From Metopolophium dirhodum (taxonomy: Eukaryota > Arthropoda > Insecta > Hemiptera > Aphididae): 64,000 bases of DNA. The stretch covers positions 9,608,393-9,672,392 of the forward strand of contig NC_083568.1 in assembly GCF_019925205.1 (NCBI RefSeq), written 5' to 3'. Each line of letters opens with the position of its first letter. The stretch's first letter is position 1. A program made the translations under genes and the position numbers. Below, one piece after another: positions 23,201 through 37,365 of the stretch. Under the pieces are notes generated by a model. It made no database searches. It saw only the letters and a program-made list of their open reading frames with translations, and was not told the origin of the DNA.

Positions 23201-25637
23201 CGCCGCGGCATTCCTTTAACTTGTCAAAATTTAATTATACGCTCGTTTAATTAATAGCCGTCGATTCTTCCCTTTGAGCCGCGTGGAGGGCTTCAAAAGA
23301 AACGCCCCTCCGGATAATTTGATTACAGAGAAATGATAACAATAATAAAGACCCCGTCCAATACTTGACACCATCGTCGCGTGAAATCGTTAATTGGTAG
23401 GAACTGTCGGTGGCACACTCGTCGTCATCGTCGTCTAGTAGCTGTAGGTACACTATATAATACATATTATATAGGACGAGTGCGTCTTGCAGGCCGTCGT
23501 TAATAATACTCGAGGAAGACGCGTATGTTTTCAAATTGAGCTTTTTGCGATAAATTCGGACAAGAGTTACATATTCTTTTTACAAACGCCTACGACGACA
23601 TGATATGCGTGACAAGATTATTGAGAGGACGTCATTTGTTTTCATCACCTGTTGCAATAATTTATAGAGGATCATATTTTTGAGAGTTCAGTGCGAATCG
23701 ATTTTACATTCTATCATTATTTGACTTGAAATATAAAAAAAAAATGTTGTACATTTAATTGGATATTAAATTGATTTGAGACGATATTTAAATAAATTTA
23801 CGTGTCAAAGCTGCAGCGTCATATACCGTCAAAAATATTTTTCTCTACGATTTTTGTAATGCGTGTGATTTTATTTTAAGATTAATCAGACATAAAAATA
23901 AAAACTGATTTTGTCCGAATTCGTTTCGTCCGTATTGCAAGGCCAGAGAGAAAATAAGCAGAACAGTGCACTGGGCATCCTCAGAATATCATTAATTTTG
24001 ACGTGGGTCCGTGGGTGGTCGAGGAGTAGGAGGCACTGCTGCACCTGTACACGCACGGACCCCGGGGGTGAAAATCAGCCCTGGCGATTAGGGGTGGGTT
24101 TAATAAATTAGCGTCGACGGTCCAAATTCTACATATATTTATATACTATTATTGTATAATAATATTACGATATGTTTTCGCCGGTGGTGTTTATAATTCC
24201 GACGACAGCAACAAACAAAAAAATAAAAGAAACCTTTCCGCCGCCATGTTATCACATTATAATAATAATATAATATTAGGTATTATTATACACCAACTGA
24301 CATTTTAGCCGCGGCCTTTCGCAAACGCCATATATAAAACAACGGATATAATAACCTACCCCTCACCACCCACTTGCCACGGCGGTCGTTTCGCAGTGCG
24401 GGCCCGCGATATTGTCAAGAGACTTAACTGAAGGTTATACGGTTTGTAATTTTACTGGGGCGCGTGATACAACGTATAGGTAGTATAGCTACATAATATA
24501 TACATATAATACGATATAGGTCTAAAACCCGCGAGTAAACAAAATAAACACCATGCGCCTTAACATATTTTGGTCGAGTTTGGTAAATACTGTCAAGATT
24601 ATTTTATAGGTACATATGTGTAATATGCTATGTAATAATATATATTATTATTATTATGTGCTGTAGGTTTATCGTGTTTGCCTTGTTAAACTGTATAATA
24701 CTATTCGCATAACCGTACACGTTGTATGCACCGACATCATATTAAAATATTATTATGTGTGTACGAAGACGACCGATTATCAAATACAATCTTATTTACG
24801 CGCTTTTACACAAGTATAGTTCGATGATATATTATATATTATAAAGTTGTACATATTTGGTACTTACTAGTTAATTATTTTAAACGAAACGGCACACCGA
24901 CATACCGGGGTATGTGGTACGAGTGTTGTAATTTTTACGGTAATAACTTAAAACTTTTAGATCTCTGCAATAATAACTTATATAAGAAACCTTGTCTTAC
25001 ATTATCAAGTTTTCAAAAATAATAAATCGAACATAAGCTAAAAAAGTAAAAAATGTCATATGTCTATAAAAATATCCCAAAAAGACCCAACATATTTTTA
25101 AATAATGTTTCGATTTGTATGAAGTGATTTACAAACATATTTCAAAATTTGATCAGTTTCAACTATTTAATAATATTATAAATGAAAATGATTGGGATTT
25201 GTTTATTACTATTCATCGTTAACTGCAGTTTCAGCTAAAAATATTATTCAAAGTTGACAAAATATAGGTTGAATGTTGAAAATGTATAAATTTTAATTGA
25301 AAATAAATACGTAATATTCAATCGGTGGTTGCACTTTACGCAATTATTATTATTTAAACAAACAAGGGAATCCAAACATACCCACACATCGAATACAATG
25401 ATGATTGCAGTCCAAAAACATTTCCTCCGTCACACTCAGTCCAGTACCTTTCAAAACAGCATACGTATTCAAAAAAATAATATATTTGCATACACTTTGC
25501 GGACTGGAAAAAGGTCCGATTGTTCACCTTTATTTCATCAAGTCGTCATTCTATAAACGTTCTACAGTTTTCGATGACATTATAAAAACAATTTGAGGAT
25601 TTGAGGATTTGTAGATAATATATTATTGTACTGAACA
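20258..25637. other. Gene-poor stretch with CpG-rich patches and repeat fragments
   Basis: CpG-rich patches lie at 20290-20620, 23020-23530 and 24000-24440. The segment 20757-20890 (GACTCAAAAACTACTAGATC then CCCCGAGACTCGGAGG) resembles a dispersed arthropod repeat I cannot name with confidence. A CAGTGCCGTA word at 20894 looks like a hAT-type end without a partner. The frame at 22903-23250 is low in complexity and unrecognised. No gene is supported. Confidence 0.4.
21247..21286. repeat. Short inverted repeat, 18-bp stem and 4-nt loop
   Basis: The left arm GGTATTTCTTCCATGAAA (21247-21264) and right arm TTTCATGGAAGAAATGCC (21269-21286) are complementary except for one G-U wobble, around the loop ATGA. 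As RNA or single-stranded DNA it would form a stable hairpin. It is shorter than a typical miRNA precursor. Confidence 0.85.
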
Positions 25638-25641
25638 TTAA

Positions 25642-26066
25642 AAGGACGTTACACTGACATTTGTTGTCCTCGTCTTACAAGTGAGCAAATTTCACGCTCA
25701 GCAGAACACGTTTAGCTCCTTTGTTTAAAAAATGGAGTGAATTGACCTCTTATAAAATTTAAAGGTAAGATTATTATATAGGCAATCGCATAAGCTTTTT
25801 ATTATATTTTAATTTTAAAGCGAATTATAAGTATTTTAAAATTATAAATTATTTGTACATCTTAAAATACTTATAACTCGTTTTAAAATTAAAATATGAT
25901 AAAAATAATGATGCGATTTCCTAAATAATAATCTTATCTCTAAGTTATATAAGAAGTGACTTTACTCTAATTTTTAAACTAACGGAGCTACACGTGTTCT
26001 GCTGAGCGTACAATTTGTTATGTTACGCATTTGTAAGGAGACAACAAATGTCGGTGTAACGTCCTC
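25642..26066. mobile_element. TTAA-flanked foldback MITE (whole element is an inverted repeat)
   Basis: It is flanked by TTAA at 25638-25641 and 26067-26070. The ends are AAGGACGTTACACTGACATT and, reverse-complemented, GAGGACGTTACACCGACATT. The inverted repeat runs on through GCTCAGCAGAACACG (left) and CGTGTTCTGCTGAGC (right), and through AATTTTAAAGCGAATTATAA facing its complement near the middle. The two arms of about 200 bp meet around 25850, so nearly all 425 bp would fold into one hairpin. The TTAA duplication is the mark of piggyBac-type insertion, although the terminal bases are not the classic CCC. It has no open frame. Confidence 0.85.
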
Positions 26067-26344
26067 TTAACCACAAATATTCGTGTTCTATATAATAAGT
26101 ATAATATTATATTTAGCACTCAGGTGAGAGTTATCATAGAATTTATTTTATTTTATTTTATTCAATAAAACATCGAATGTTGATTTTTAGGCATAAAGCC
26201 ATAAAGGGATATAAGGCCTGGGTCATTATAAAACGTATTGGTTCTGAATATTATTGCAAAAAGATAGTTAAAGTATCATTAAATAATAAAATCATACAAA
26301 TATTATGATCACAAAAATCGTACATTCACTTATATTCATTTATA

Positions 26345-26890
26345 TAACAGGGTGATCCATTTAACGTATTAAGACACTCACTATTTAATGAAATACTAAC
26401 GTTTCGGAAAATATTTCTTTTACATAATGTTAAGTCATTACAAAACAACATTTTTGGGAAAAATTATATTGCTTACTATTTTATATCGTTATCATTTCTT
26501 AAGTTTTTACTATTTTGAATGACAGCGTCCATTTTTAATTTCAAAGGTATTCCAAAATAGAATATTATTCGGAGTATTTCGATCTATGAAAATCAAATTT
26601 TAGATAAGTAGGTAGCTTATTGACCATAACTCATAAGTAATTAAAGTTTAGAGTATTAGCAGACCAATATTTTTTATTTTCGGAGTACTCCTAAACCCTA
26701 TTGTATTACTCCACTCAGCTCAACAAAACTTTAGATACTTATAAATTATAACTCACAAACTATACACGTCTAAAATCGATTTTTATGTATCAAAATATTC
26801 AAAAAATTATTATTCTTACGTTTAACACAATATTTTCACTTTTCCGGAATATTAAAGCATATATAGATGACATTAACGTATCACATTTGC
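26345..26890. mobile_element. Inverted-repeat element (CAGGGTGATTCA-type family, subgroup A)
   Basis: The left end after TA is ACAGGGTGATCCATTTAACG then TATTAAGACAC, matching the GCDH intron 3 copy (GAGTGATCCATTTAACG then TAAGACAC). The inside is shared with that copy and with 19890-20257. The right end near 26870-26890, reverse-complemented GTGATACGTTAATGTC, is diverged, so the right boundary is approximate. It is non-coding. Confidence 0.6.
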
Positions 26891-26899
26891 AATTGCAGC

Positions 26900-27240
26900 T
26901 AACGTATATCTGTTATGGAGCAGCGTTACAAATGCAACATCGTCCGAATGAAACACGATAAGTCCTGGTCGGGGAGGGTAGGTACCTATCTAGAGACATG
27001 CACGCATACAAAAAATATAATAAAGTCCTAAAGTCGGGCGAAGACGAATTTATCGCGGTTACAACAGAATAGTAATGTCGTATATCACAATAATATAATA
27101 TCGAACGAGTGTAACAACTTACACGTCGGACAGAGTTTCCGGTGCATAATATTATCACTGTCGTTCCGCTCCCACGCCCGCGCGTCGGCGAGACAAACGG
27201 CGGCGATCCGTTGCTCGGCGCACCGTCGTCTGTTTTTTGA
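26900..27240. other. CpG-rich patch
   Basis: Much more GC- and CpG-rich than its surroundings, especially 27160-27235 (CGCCCGCGCGTCGGCGAG). A minus-strand frame (26913-27158) is open but shows no family features. It may be regulatory DNA or an untranslated exon. Confidence 0.3.
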
Positions 27241-27476
27241 GCATACCTACTAGATTATTACTATATCAGTACCTATGTATATTACTGTTAAATCAGCATC
27301 TTATATAATTTTTCGTCGCGATATTATTATAAATCAATTCAAAACGGCATCGGTGCACTCGACAGATCGTCAATCATCGGAATACGATTCGTTTATACAA
27401 AGTAATATATTATTACTAGGTATAATATTTTTACATAATATACATTATGTGCATCTTACGTGATTATATATACATG

Positions 27477-27967
27477 TACAGGGCGATTCACCAAGAGAGC
27501 TCTCCCCATTTTTCTTCGTCAATAATGCTCAGTTATTCAAAAACTCATTTTTGGAATTTTTAAATATACTAAAGATCCAGATTTTAAAATTCTTGAGATT
27601 TTTTATACTATCTACTAATAACAATTGTTCTGTGGATGTATGATCTTCTGTTGCATTATCCCTAGTACGATAAATACTTTAACAACTCAAAATCTAATCG
27701 TTCAAATCTTGAATTAGGTACATGCATATCAATATTTTCAAAAAAAAATGTCCGCTAAATAATTTACTGTAAAAACGGAGTTCTCATTTTAAAATCATGA
27801 TTTTTCATTTCTACGGGACACTCTTTAAGTGGCACAAAACTATCAAGGGCCGGAAAATATGGTCTTTAATAATATATTTTTAGAATATTCCAAAAATCAG
27901 CATTTGAACAAATTCAATATTAAATTTAAAAATGGGGGTGAGCATGTGCTTGATTCATCACTCTGTA
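27477..27967. mobile_element. TA-flanked inverted-repeat element (CAGGGTGATTCA-type family)
   Basis: The left end is CAGGGCGATTCACCAAGAG; the right end, reverse-complemented, CAGAGTGATGAATCAAGCAC. Each is next to TA and about 490 bp apart. Inside, AATAATGCTCAGTTATTC (27521-27538) recurs in the copy at 43158, and GCTAAATAATTTACTGTAAA (27753-27772) is shared with three other copies. It is non-coding; the frame at 27829-28017 is a by-product. Confidence 0.8.
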
Positions 27968-28029
27968 TTTATGCGCTGCCGCCACCGTCCGAGCGAGTGA
28001 CCCCGTTACCGAAATGAACTCTCGGGGAC

Positions 28030-28340
28030 GACATATTATATTATTATCGTTGCGAAATAAATCGCACCCCGAACCCGAGTGATTTGATCTGTCCCCTTGA
28101 CCTGCCGCTCCCGCAGGGTTGCTCGCACGTACACGATTTCGTTATTATTATTATTATTGAGGTCGTGATTTCGCGGAAAATGGCACTTTTTAAACAATAT
28201 TCCTTATCTGGTGTATCCGGTTTTTTTAAGACCAAAGCAGCAGCAGCAGCCCCCCCCTCCCCGTCACCAGACGATCCGACCAACCACAGTCGTCGCCCCC
28301 GCGACCCACGGCTAAAAATGTTTGCCGATCAGTTAACGGA
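28030..28340. other. CpG-rich patch with short alanine-codon run
   Basis: GC-rich segment open on both strands (28084-28401 plus, 28044-28283 minus) with a GCA repeat (28235-28248). It has neither domain resemblance nor convincing splice context. I regard it as regulatory or untranslated DNA. Confidence 0.3.
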
Positions 28341-28888
28341 CGGTTTCAGCTGTAAATACGCCCGACGTATTATACATTTATACATATATAGTTTCGTATA
28401 ATTACCCCGGCAATTAACCGGATATCCGATTACGACGACTTATCTCGACGAAAATATTATATTTTATATTACGACTTCAGAAAACGTAATAATAATAATA
28501 ATATTGTGGTTGGGTAGAGAAGTACACCGCGAGCAGCTCGAATCGAACGAGTCCACGTCGTAAATATAATGATATATTACCCTGCCGCGAGCCCGCGAGT
28601 ATCGGCTGCTATTATAATCATTATTATCATATTATTGTTATTATTATTCGACAGAAACGATCTCTGGTGTATAATAATAATAATTTAATAATCGTTGTCT
28701 GAATTATTCAAAGACGACGCGCGGTGTGTGTGTGTGTGTGATTTTATTTTTCGTTCATACGACTTCAAAATGTGTATTCACCGAGAACAATATTGCAGTT
28801 AGTCTGTACGTGACAGCCGCGATGTCAAAAGCGGTGGTCGAATAACTGCACGCTGTATATACGTAATATTACGCACGATTTAATGTTA

Positions 28889-29636
28889 TACATGCAGAGT
28901 GATTCAAAGCTCAACCGACGCCCAAATTTTTCTTAAATAATGCATCTATAATTTTTTTGAATTTTTTACTACACTTAAAAACAATATGGTTATTATTCGA
29001 TTTGTGAGTTAAGTATTAGGCTTGTACTAAGAATAATAATACTAAATCATTGGTATACTACATAAAAATACATAAAATAAGATGTCCGGGTGTTCCTAAT
29101 GGCTAATACTCAGTCTGGCACTTATTAATTAGGTGCTATTATTATACTAGTATACTCAGACAACTTTCTCAAACAAACATTCCTGTTTGCTAAACAATTT
29201 ACAGCAAAATAGGGTTATTTGATAAAAATGTATTTGTATCGACACAATACAATACGCAAGTGACATAAAAATGTAAGTGTTTAAACAATATGGTGTCCGT
29301 GTCTTATTAGTGTACTTTAGTACTTGTACAATTCTAAGAGTCAGAATTTCATAAATGTATTATTAAAGTAATTCAATTGGGGGCTATACGTTTGATGGAC
29401 CTGTGTAAATGTCAATGAGTAAATACGTAGTAAATAATAGTCATAATTATAGTAATCAAAACATAAAAACATTTCAAATATATGTATAAAGTGTATAGCA
29501 ATATAGCACATAACTACATAAGATTATTTCTCATGCACCTATCGATGGACAGAAAATTGAGATGTGTTTGTAGTTGAAAAATATTTTCGTCCACCCCTCT
29601 AGGGATTTGTCAAAACCCACCCTGAATCACTCCGTA
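28889..29636. mobile_element. TA-flanked inverted-repeat element (CAGGGTGATTCA-type family)
   Basis: The left end is CATGCAGAGTGATTCAAAGC; the right end, reverse-complemented, CGGAGTGATTCAGGGTGGG. The family word GCTAAACAATTTACAGCAAA (29189-29208) is present inside. At about 750 bp it is one of the longer copies. No open frame. Confidence 0.75.
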
Positions 29637-32600
29637 TAATATATGACGAGAGGAGCGAATCCGTTTCGAATATTATATTACAAAATATTTAAATATTATA
29701 CACACGACGTCACGTCAAAGGTCGGTTTTACTATGGTTGTTCCCCGTGTCAAAATATCGTATCGTAGGGTAAAGTTTTCTCCCCACGTAAATATCGCTGC
29801 ACGTATCGTACTAAAACGTCATATTATTATTATACATTGAAGCGCGACGAAATATCCGTCCGAAACAAATATTTTCATTCTCTCGATACGGCTGCTTTCG
29901 TACAAATTGTTTTTAAAAATAAATCTCAAACATACAAAAAAAATAAATGTATATATTCACCAATATTGTGACTGACATATTTTTGAAAAACCATTAATTT
30001 AAAAGTGCACGAGCTTATGTATAATATTTTTTTTATATGTATTTAGTTGCACTTATTTGATCGACTAAAACCGCAAGTGTCCCTTTCTTTTTAACACGTT
30101 CGAGTCCAATGAAATATGTAAATTTTTTTCTCGCTGAAAACATATTTCAATGTATTTTAACTAGAATTACATTTATTCGTTAAATTTTTAAAAAATATTA
30201 GCGTGTCTTAAACATTACTTTATATACTGAGCGAAGCGATGAATGTATTGGTTTTAAGACGATGCGTGTTTTTATTATCATCTATATTTGTTCCCTATCA
30301 ACACACTTTTTGGAACATTAAAAATACTTCGATTTTCTGCGGTTTCTCCGGTAGAAAATTGGATCTAGTTGATACTTTCTATGGTTAAAAGTATCAAGAC
30401 TTAGAAAGAAATAGCTTACTACTAGCCGTCTTGTCCTCGCCATACAATATAATAAGTATGTATACATATACTATTTTCTATTTTTACTCAATAAATAAAT
30501 TTGAACAAGTTGGACTAACAAAAATGTCATTACCTATCAATAATGAAATATCGTTTAATATTATTACTATCACTGGCTCTTAAATAAGCATTAATCCTAA
30601 AAAATTACCTTTGTTCACATTGTCGACTATAGTACAATAAACTATCCAACTGACAATGTAATTTGAGCCTGTCATTCGAAACTTCTTCTGCACTATAATA
30701 ATTGTCTAACTCACCAGGCAAATTATCATCTATAATATTCTACTGCCCTGTTTCTTTGTAATATCTTTCTATTTGAGGGATTGGTAATTATCAAAACGTT
30801 TTTTGGCCTTAGATCAATTTCAGTTGACCAAAATCAGGTTCGGTATGCTGGCCAAGACATTGTTTATTGGCCGGATTTAGAAATTCTCGACAGAAATAAC
30901 AATAATCTAACTGATGGATTGACTATATTTAAACCATGGATCAATCGTACCAAAATTAATAAATTATCGGTTTTTATGATTTTCAAACTTTATGTCTCTG
31001 GGTTTCAATGGTCCTTTTTTGTAATAATAGGTAGGTAAAGTGCATGCACTTACAAAATTAAATTAAAAATAAAATTTGCAGTAGCTGCAGACTGCAAGAT
31101 GCATGTTAGATCATTATTCTTGGAATCACGAAGGACTAATAAATCTCGAATCGGGCGTGATTTTCCAGATTTTATATCACTTTTCCGTAATTTGTTTTAT
31201 GCTATACTCGTTTATCGATAAAGTCAAATATATTTGATAATATATATAAATCGTAAAACGACGTCAAAAAATAACAAATATATAAAATTAATTTGTAGAA
31301 TGATTTCAATAATGTGGGTATTCTTGTATCGATTGGATAGTCCTATAGTTCTATGATAAGAAAATGTTAGTGAAAATAAATAATAGAACCTATGAGAGCT
31401 GTATTATTTATTGAATGCGATTAAAAATTTGAAATTTAAAAATCTAGACAAAAAAATTGGCTATCCATAATAACCGTTAGATAACATTAACATGATAGTT
31501 ATAAATAAGCGAGTTAATGAATGAGTAATTTTTTTATCTAGATAAGTGTCAAAACCTTTTGGATGTAGTCATGTAGGTAATTAAATATTTAGTAATTTTA
31601 ATCGTTCATTTTTAGTAAATGGACATCTAAAAAATAGTGTCTACTAAAAATTAAATTAATTTTAAATTACATAATTTACCTACCGTCGTATAATCTGTAT
31701 AATATAATAAACCATAAAGTAATGCGATAGGAATATTGAATTTGTAATCATTGAAAACAGTGAAAACAGCCCATGGAAATTTCAACGAATAAATTAAAAA
31801 TAATAAAAGTAACAATTTGATTACGTTCGCATAATCGTTTTGTCGTTAATCGTCTGTTTCAACCTTAATGTTCGTGAAAATTCAAAACTATTTTTAAATC
31901 TAATCATGACTACCACAACTGTATTTTGCGTAAATAATTTGATCGTCGTTGTTTTGCAAATATTTTGTAATTACGTCAAACAAAATTATTGTTTAATCTT
32001 CCGAGTCGAAATCAAATTAGTCTGGATTGCATTAAATTAACATAAGTAGGTACACTGTTTATGGCTTTGAATCTAGGTTAGTTGGAACATTTAGAGTAAA
32101 TAATGTATATTATACAATATGTATTTGTAAATACATCAGAAAAACGTGTTAAACCGAACGTGTAAAGTCAAAAGAGTAATATAATCATATATATTTTTTT
32201 TTTGTATATAAAATAATCTTGTTAAGATTATTTGTATAATAAATTTTAATTTTAATTAGGTATATCTTTACGTAGAATCCTACTCAAAATAACATTTTAA
32301 CGAGTCTAAAATATTTTTAATCTTATTTCACGGGCAATTTTATTATTGGTAACGTTTTAATGTGAACACGAATAGTGAATATATGTATAAAAACATTCAT
32401 CCAATCGTCTAGTTTTTGAAATATGTCTTATATGCAATTTATGTGCATGTATAATTTCCAAATACATATTATACTAAATTCCCATAAATTTATAAGTGTT
32501 ATAACATTACATTTCAATTTTGTAATGGTATAAGACGTCCTTAATAATGGTTCAAATTATCGTACTAATTAAAATATTATAATTAAAATTAAATAATATT

Positions 32601-35600
32601 ACTGATAGGAAGTTTTTATTATTTTTATTTTTCAGTTTTACGTAGAAATAGAAACCTAAGATTGATTAAATATTTTTTCTGGCAGTAAAAACTTTCAGTG
32701 GAGATTAATTCAATATAATTATGTCGTCATGTAGTGATATGATGGTGATCAAATGTCATAACACCGCATACCTACTGTAATCATTAGGTATATTATAATA
32801 AAACAAATACATATTATACTATTTCTCGCACAATAATAAATAACTACTCACGATAATTCGACAATATCAACTTCAAATCAAAATAGTAAAAAAAAAAAAT
32901 CACATAAAATCGCTCATACTTGCTTGCGATTTCGGTGTAAGTACATTATTCGATTTGATACATTTATATGAGTTATAAAATATATATTATCCATAAACTC
33001 GGATGGATGATATCATGTATATACCTACTTTACACTTTACGGCGTAAGAAGTAAACTCGACGAGGAAGATACGAAGCATCGCGTATATTGTTCGTTGAGA
33101 CGCGAAAATAATATTGCACATGAATAACGACGAAGTAATTCCAGATACTCTTGTTCCAGCGGACTTCGAGTGATAACAACATTCCGACGCAAAGTTTCAA
33201 AATAAACGAACGTCCACGATCAAAAGTTATTTATGTGTCTCGTTTGCGCATCAAGTTGTAGGTACACGTAAAAATATACTCAACCGGTGTGATGGTATAC
33301 CAGCTAGGTATATAATGTACCTACATTATATTATTATTGTCAATTAAAACGATTTGAAAAACGTTCAGAGTTAGGGCGCCTACAATCAATCCATACGCGT
33401 AAGAAAACCCATTTTGCAGATGGCCACTTAAAAATTGAAACTTAACTTTGGGGTCGTCAAAATAGGTTTAGCGAATCACTGTTTCAGCATTACAGACACA
33501 CAATATCATATTTCTGCAATATATCATTCAATCGTCGTATGGCCAATTCATATTATTATATCTTTCGTTTCGGTGTTATCGTGGAAAATATGTACGAAAG
33601 TATTTCTAATTTCAAAGTAAAAACCATACTCAGTTTACGAGTACGCGCAAAAATTATCCTCGGTACCGTCCGATGTGTATTCGTACCTACTACCTATTCG
33701 TTAATTTATAATATAATTATTTGGCCTATTTTTAAGTTCCATACAACAGTGTAAGTGCATTTGCTAAGGGCACAAATCATCTAGATAACTGTTATAATAC
33801 CTGTGCCTATCTAAGGGCGCACTTTGTTTATTAGCATTTAGCATTTAGAAACCTGAGCACCGGTCTAGACACCAAAACTCCATAAAATGATATCAAATCC
33901 TATGGGTGCACACAAAAAAGCTTTTAGGTCCGCCGTGGTCGCATAAACATAATGACGAGAAGAAATATAAAGTCGTTATACTATATTTTTAGGGTGTATT
34001 GTGTGTGTAATAAAGCCGGTGCACTTTTTTGACCTTCCCCAGCTGGCTGCGGAGTGGGGTGCGTGAGGGTCGTAAAAAACGCATTTACTTCACAGGATTT
34101 GATATCGTGGCTCAATTAGGGCGCGCGCCATATCGAATAATTAATGATATAATGTCCGATTGCGCTCTTAACGTCATTCGAATTTCATATTATTATTTGC
34201 CGCGGAACTTGTTAAATGTACACCCGTAAAATGCGACTGCACAAAGGAATATAATCCGTAATAGCGTATTCCAGAAATAACAATAATTAGTGAAACGCAA
34301 AAGCAATCAGCAATTGTGTCTGGCTGATCCGCTCGTTACACCCCGGGGACGTTTATTTGTTCAAAATTAGAGACCTGACACTTTAAATACACAGCACAGT
34401 TATTATAGTTCCGCGAGACACAATTACACGCGATTGTAAAGAACCGTAAAAAAAACAAATTAAGAAAATATAGCTGTTAGGTGTGTCGTCTTAACGCAGA
34501 CTTTATCGAGTCCACCCGCCGGTATGGCATAAAATATTTTAATGTTTTTATAATGGAGGTGTTTTTTTTTTCGAAACAAAAAATAAATGTTTAAAGCGAA
34601 AACTGAAAAATTAATTGAATCGTTTATTTTTATCGGATTTTGAGCAAAGCCTTCGTGGATTTATTACGATTAGGGATAGACTTTACGATATGAACCTAAA
34701 TTTACGTGTATTTGTTTTTTTCATTAGTTATACGCCTACTTGGTGTAATATGAGAGTGCTTAGACGTCAATTAAATTATAATTTTCATTGTATTATTTTA
34801 TTTTTAGTTGCATTAACTTAAAAGTTTTTTATGAGATTTCTCACTGAATATTTTATTAGTAAATATCCAATATCAAAATATCAAGTATTTTTTAAATTAC
34901 CTATTTATTATTATTATTATTTTATAATAATTGTAACTATTGTCTTATTCTTTTATATTATAATATTAAATACTTATAAACAATATACCTATATAAAAAA
35001 TTTTATCAGGTTAACTTTTCGAAAATATTTCAACAAAATTAAGTTTGAAAATATTATGAATATTATGAAATATGTGGCAGCACATATTATTATATTCGCA
35101 GGTAGATAAATGGAAAACGATGATATCTTGTCTGAAACAATATATAAGTAAGAGTTATATTATTTTCATAAGATTATAATAAATTGATGTTGTTAGTTAT
35201 GTATTATTAAAACACGATTCACGTCTTTAAGATTATAAAAATTAAATTAAAACCTTGAAGTACAACAAATTAAGTAAATACAATTATTCAACAAGTTTAA
35301 CAAGGTAAAAAAAAAAACAATTAATTTAAAATCAACTGTCTCTTTTATTTTCCTAAAATGGACGATTAAATTTAAACGATTTAGGAATATAAACGATAAA
35401 ATAGTGAAATGGGTTGTTAACATCATTATTAATCAAGAATTATTTCTTTTAAGTCAATTAATTTTAGATTAATGTTTACATCCCCTTATTAATAGGGTAA
35501 GGGATGAATTCAATATGACCCTTAAAATTAGCATAGTACGTTTTATTATGGTCAACTTGCGTGAACTATAACAATCGGTTTGGACTTTTAAGAGCCTCAA

Positions 35601-37365
35601 GTATCTATACATAGGTTATATTATGGATAAACACTCAAAATCGAAGTATGTATACATACAATATTTATGCGATATTATAAGTACCTAACTATTTAAATAA
35701 CCAATTCATCATCGATAAATATTTATTTCGAAAATAGCATAATTTGGTAATTTATTTTTAGTTTTAAATGTTATACTCTTTGATCCTGTGATAATGATGA
35801 TGATCTGATAATAATAATAATCATATTATAAATTATAAATAATTGTATTTTAAATTAAACCTTTTTTTATTAATCTTATTCAAATATTATATAAATCATA
35901 ATATAATAAAATATGAAAATACGATAATTTATAAAAACTTGTTGTAATTTTCTAGCTAGTACTTCATAATAAGTGATGATTCTGTGGAGCTCATTCCAAG
36001 TGTCGCCAATCTGTTGGATTAATTTTGAAATGTTATGTTTCATGAATAAAATATTTAACCCAGACATACAAAGTTGTTACAATATTTGCCACAAGATTGA
36101 AGAAAATTGCAACAAATTGACTCGTAAAGTCATAACTCATAAAGCATGTAATTTGTGTGACGTGTGTGCATGTGGTGGTGGGGGAGTTTAAATTATATTA
36201 TAATAATATTGTATATTTGTTTACCAAAATCGTATTTGTATGGTTATGAAAACGTATAAAAGCTCACAAAGAGTATTGTTGAAATTATAATATAAAATCT
36301 AATTATAACTATAAATACTGTCCGCGGACTATGATTCCATCCCAAGTACCGATATCGCAATCCAGCAAACGTCATCATTCGCCACCAGCGTTCGTCGTTG
36401 ACTTTGTTGACTAACTTTAACTAGGAAATGTTGAGTTTATTGTCGTCACGTTTCTGTACCCAATCGGAATTTATATTATAATACGTGACATAATTTTTTC
36501 CTCGGCTTTGTAGTCGCAGTTACTAACATTGTTATTATATTATTACATTTGTCTCGTCACTCCAAAATACTATGTTTGCAACTCTAAAAATAAACCTATT
36601 GTTTTGCCTTTTTTTAGTCGATTGTCAAAGTTGATCTTCAAAGAGATGGTGTATTAGGGAATATATAAAACACTATTAGTGAAACCTCTCTGAGTATAGA
36701 GTCTTTTAAGATTTCGAACAGTCGTGATCATAGGCCGCCTCCCCCCACCTGCTGCATCTGTAATTTGTTTAATGTATTCAATTTTGAATATAAAATCACA
36801 AAGATTTTCTACGATTTTTCAGGTATTAATATTATTATTCATTTTTATATTTTGTTAATATTTTAATAGCATTAAAATTGTTGTTTCGATATCGGCAACA
36901 ATAGTATATGCATCGTTCTTGTGAAAGAAGCCTTTCGAAACCTTCAGCAGTCGTAGAGGCAAAGTTACGGAGTGGTTAAGACACATAATTGGGCGGGTTA
37001 ACCATATTTATATAACAATACAACAGCCCTAAAACATTAGTTCGTAAAGAAGTCGTTGACATCTTTAACTCAATATAGCCGTCAAATGACGTATGAAACT
37101 GTGTACAAATATTTTTTTTTAGTGTATTTCCAAATAAAGATGTAAGTAATGTTATTTACCTATAAAATATGAACTGCAGATAAGTGTTAAAATTATAATA
37201 ATATAATATTACTATTAAACTATTACTAATGGTATTCAACGATTTTATGACTTTTAAAATAATGAAACTTGTGGTTTAATTTTACCAATTTTAAGTATCA
37301 AGTCTTTTTGTGTGATTCAAGTGATGAAATATTTTAACTTCGTATGAATAATTTTTTCGAGTAAA
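29637..37365. other. Gene-poor stretch
   Basis: AT-rich DNA with no supported gene. Around 30225-30380 lies a sequence (GAGCGAAGCGATGAATGTAT, then ATTAAAAATACTTCGATTTT) that I take for a dispersed aphid repeat. A GC-richer patch lies at 34020-34210. Plus-strand frames at 30781-31038, 34615-34821, 34831-35109 and 35973-36191 show no domain resemblance. Confidence 0.4.

Noticed and set aside
22903..23250. 115-codon plus-strand frame
   Set aside because: The start lies in AT repeats, the peptide shows no domain, and a minus-strand frame of similar quality adjoins it.
30601..30740. Minus-strand peptide resembling a transposase fragment (DDNLPGELDNYYSAEE)
   Set aside because: Too short and too uncertain; no catalytic motif or terminal repeats seen.
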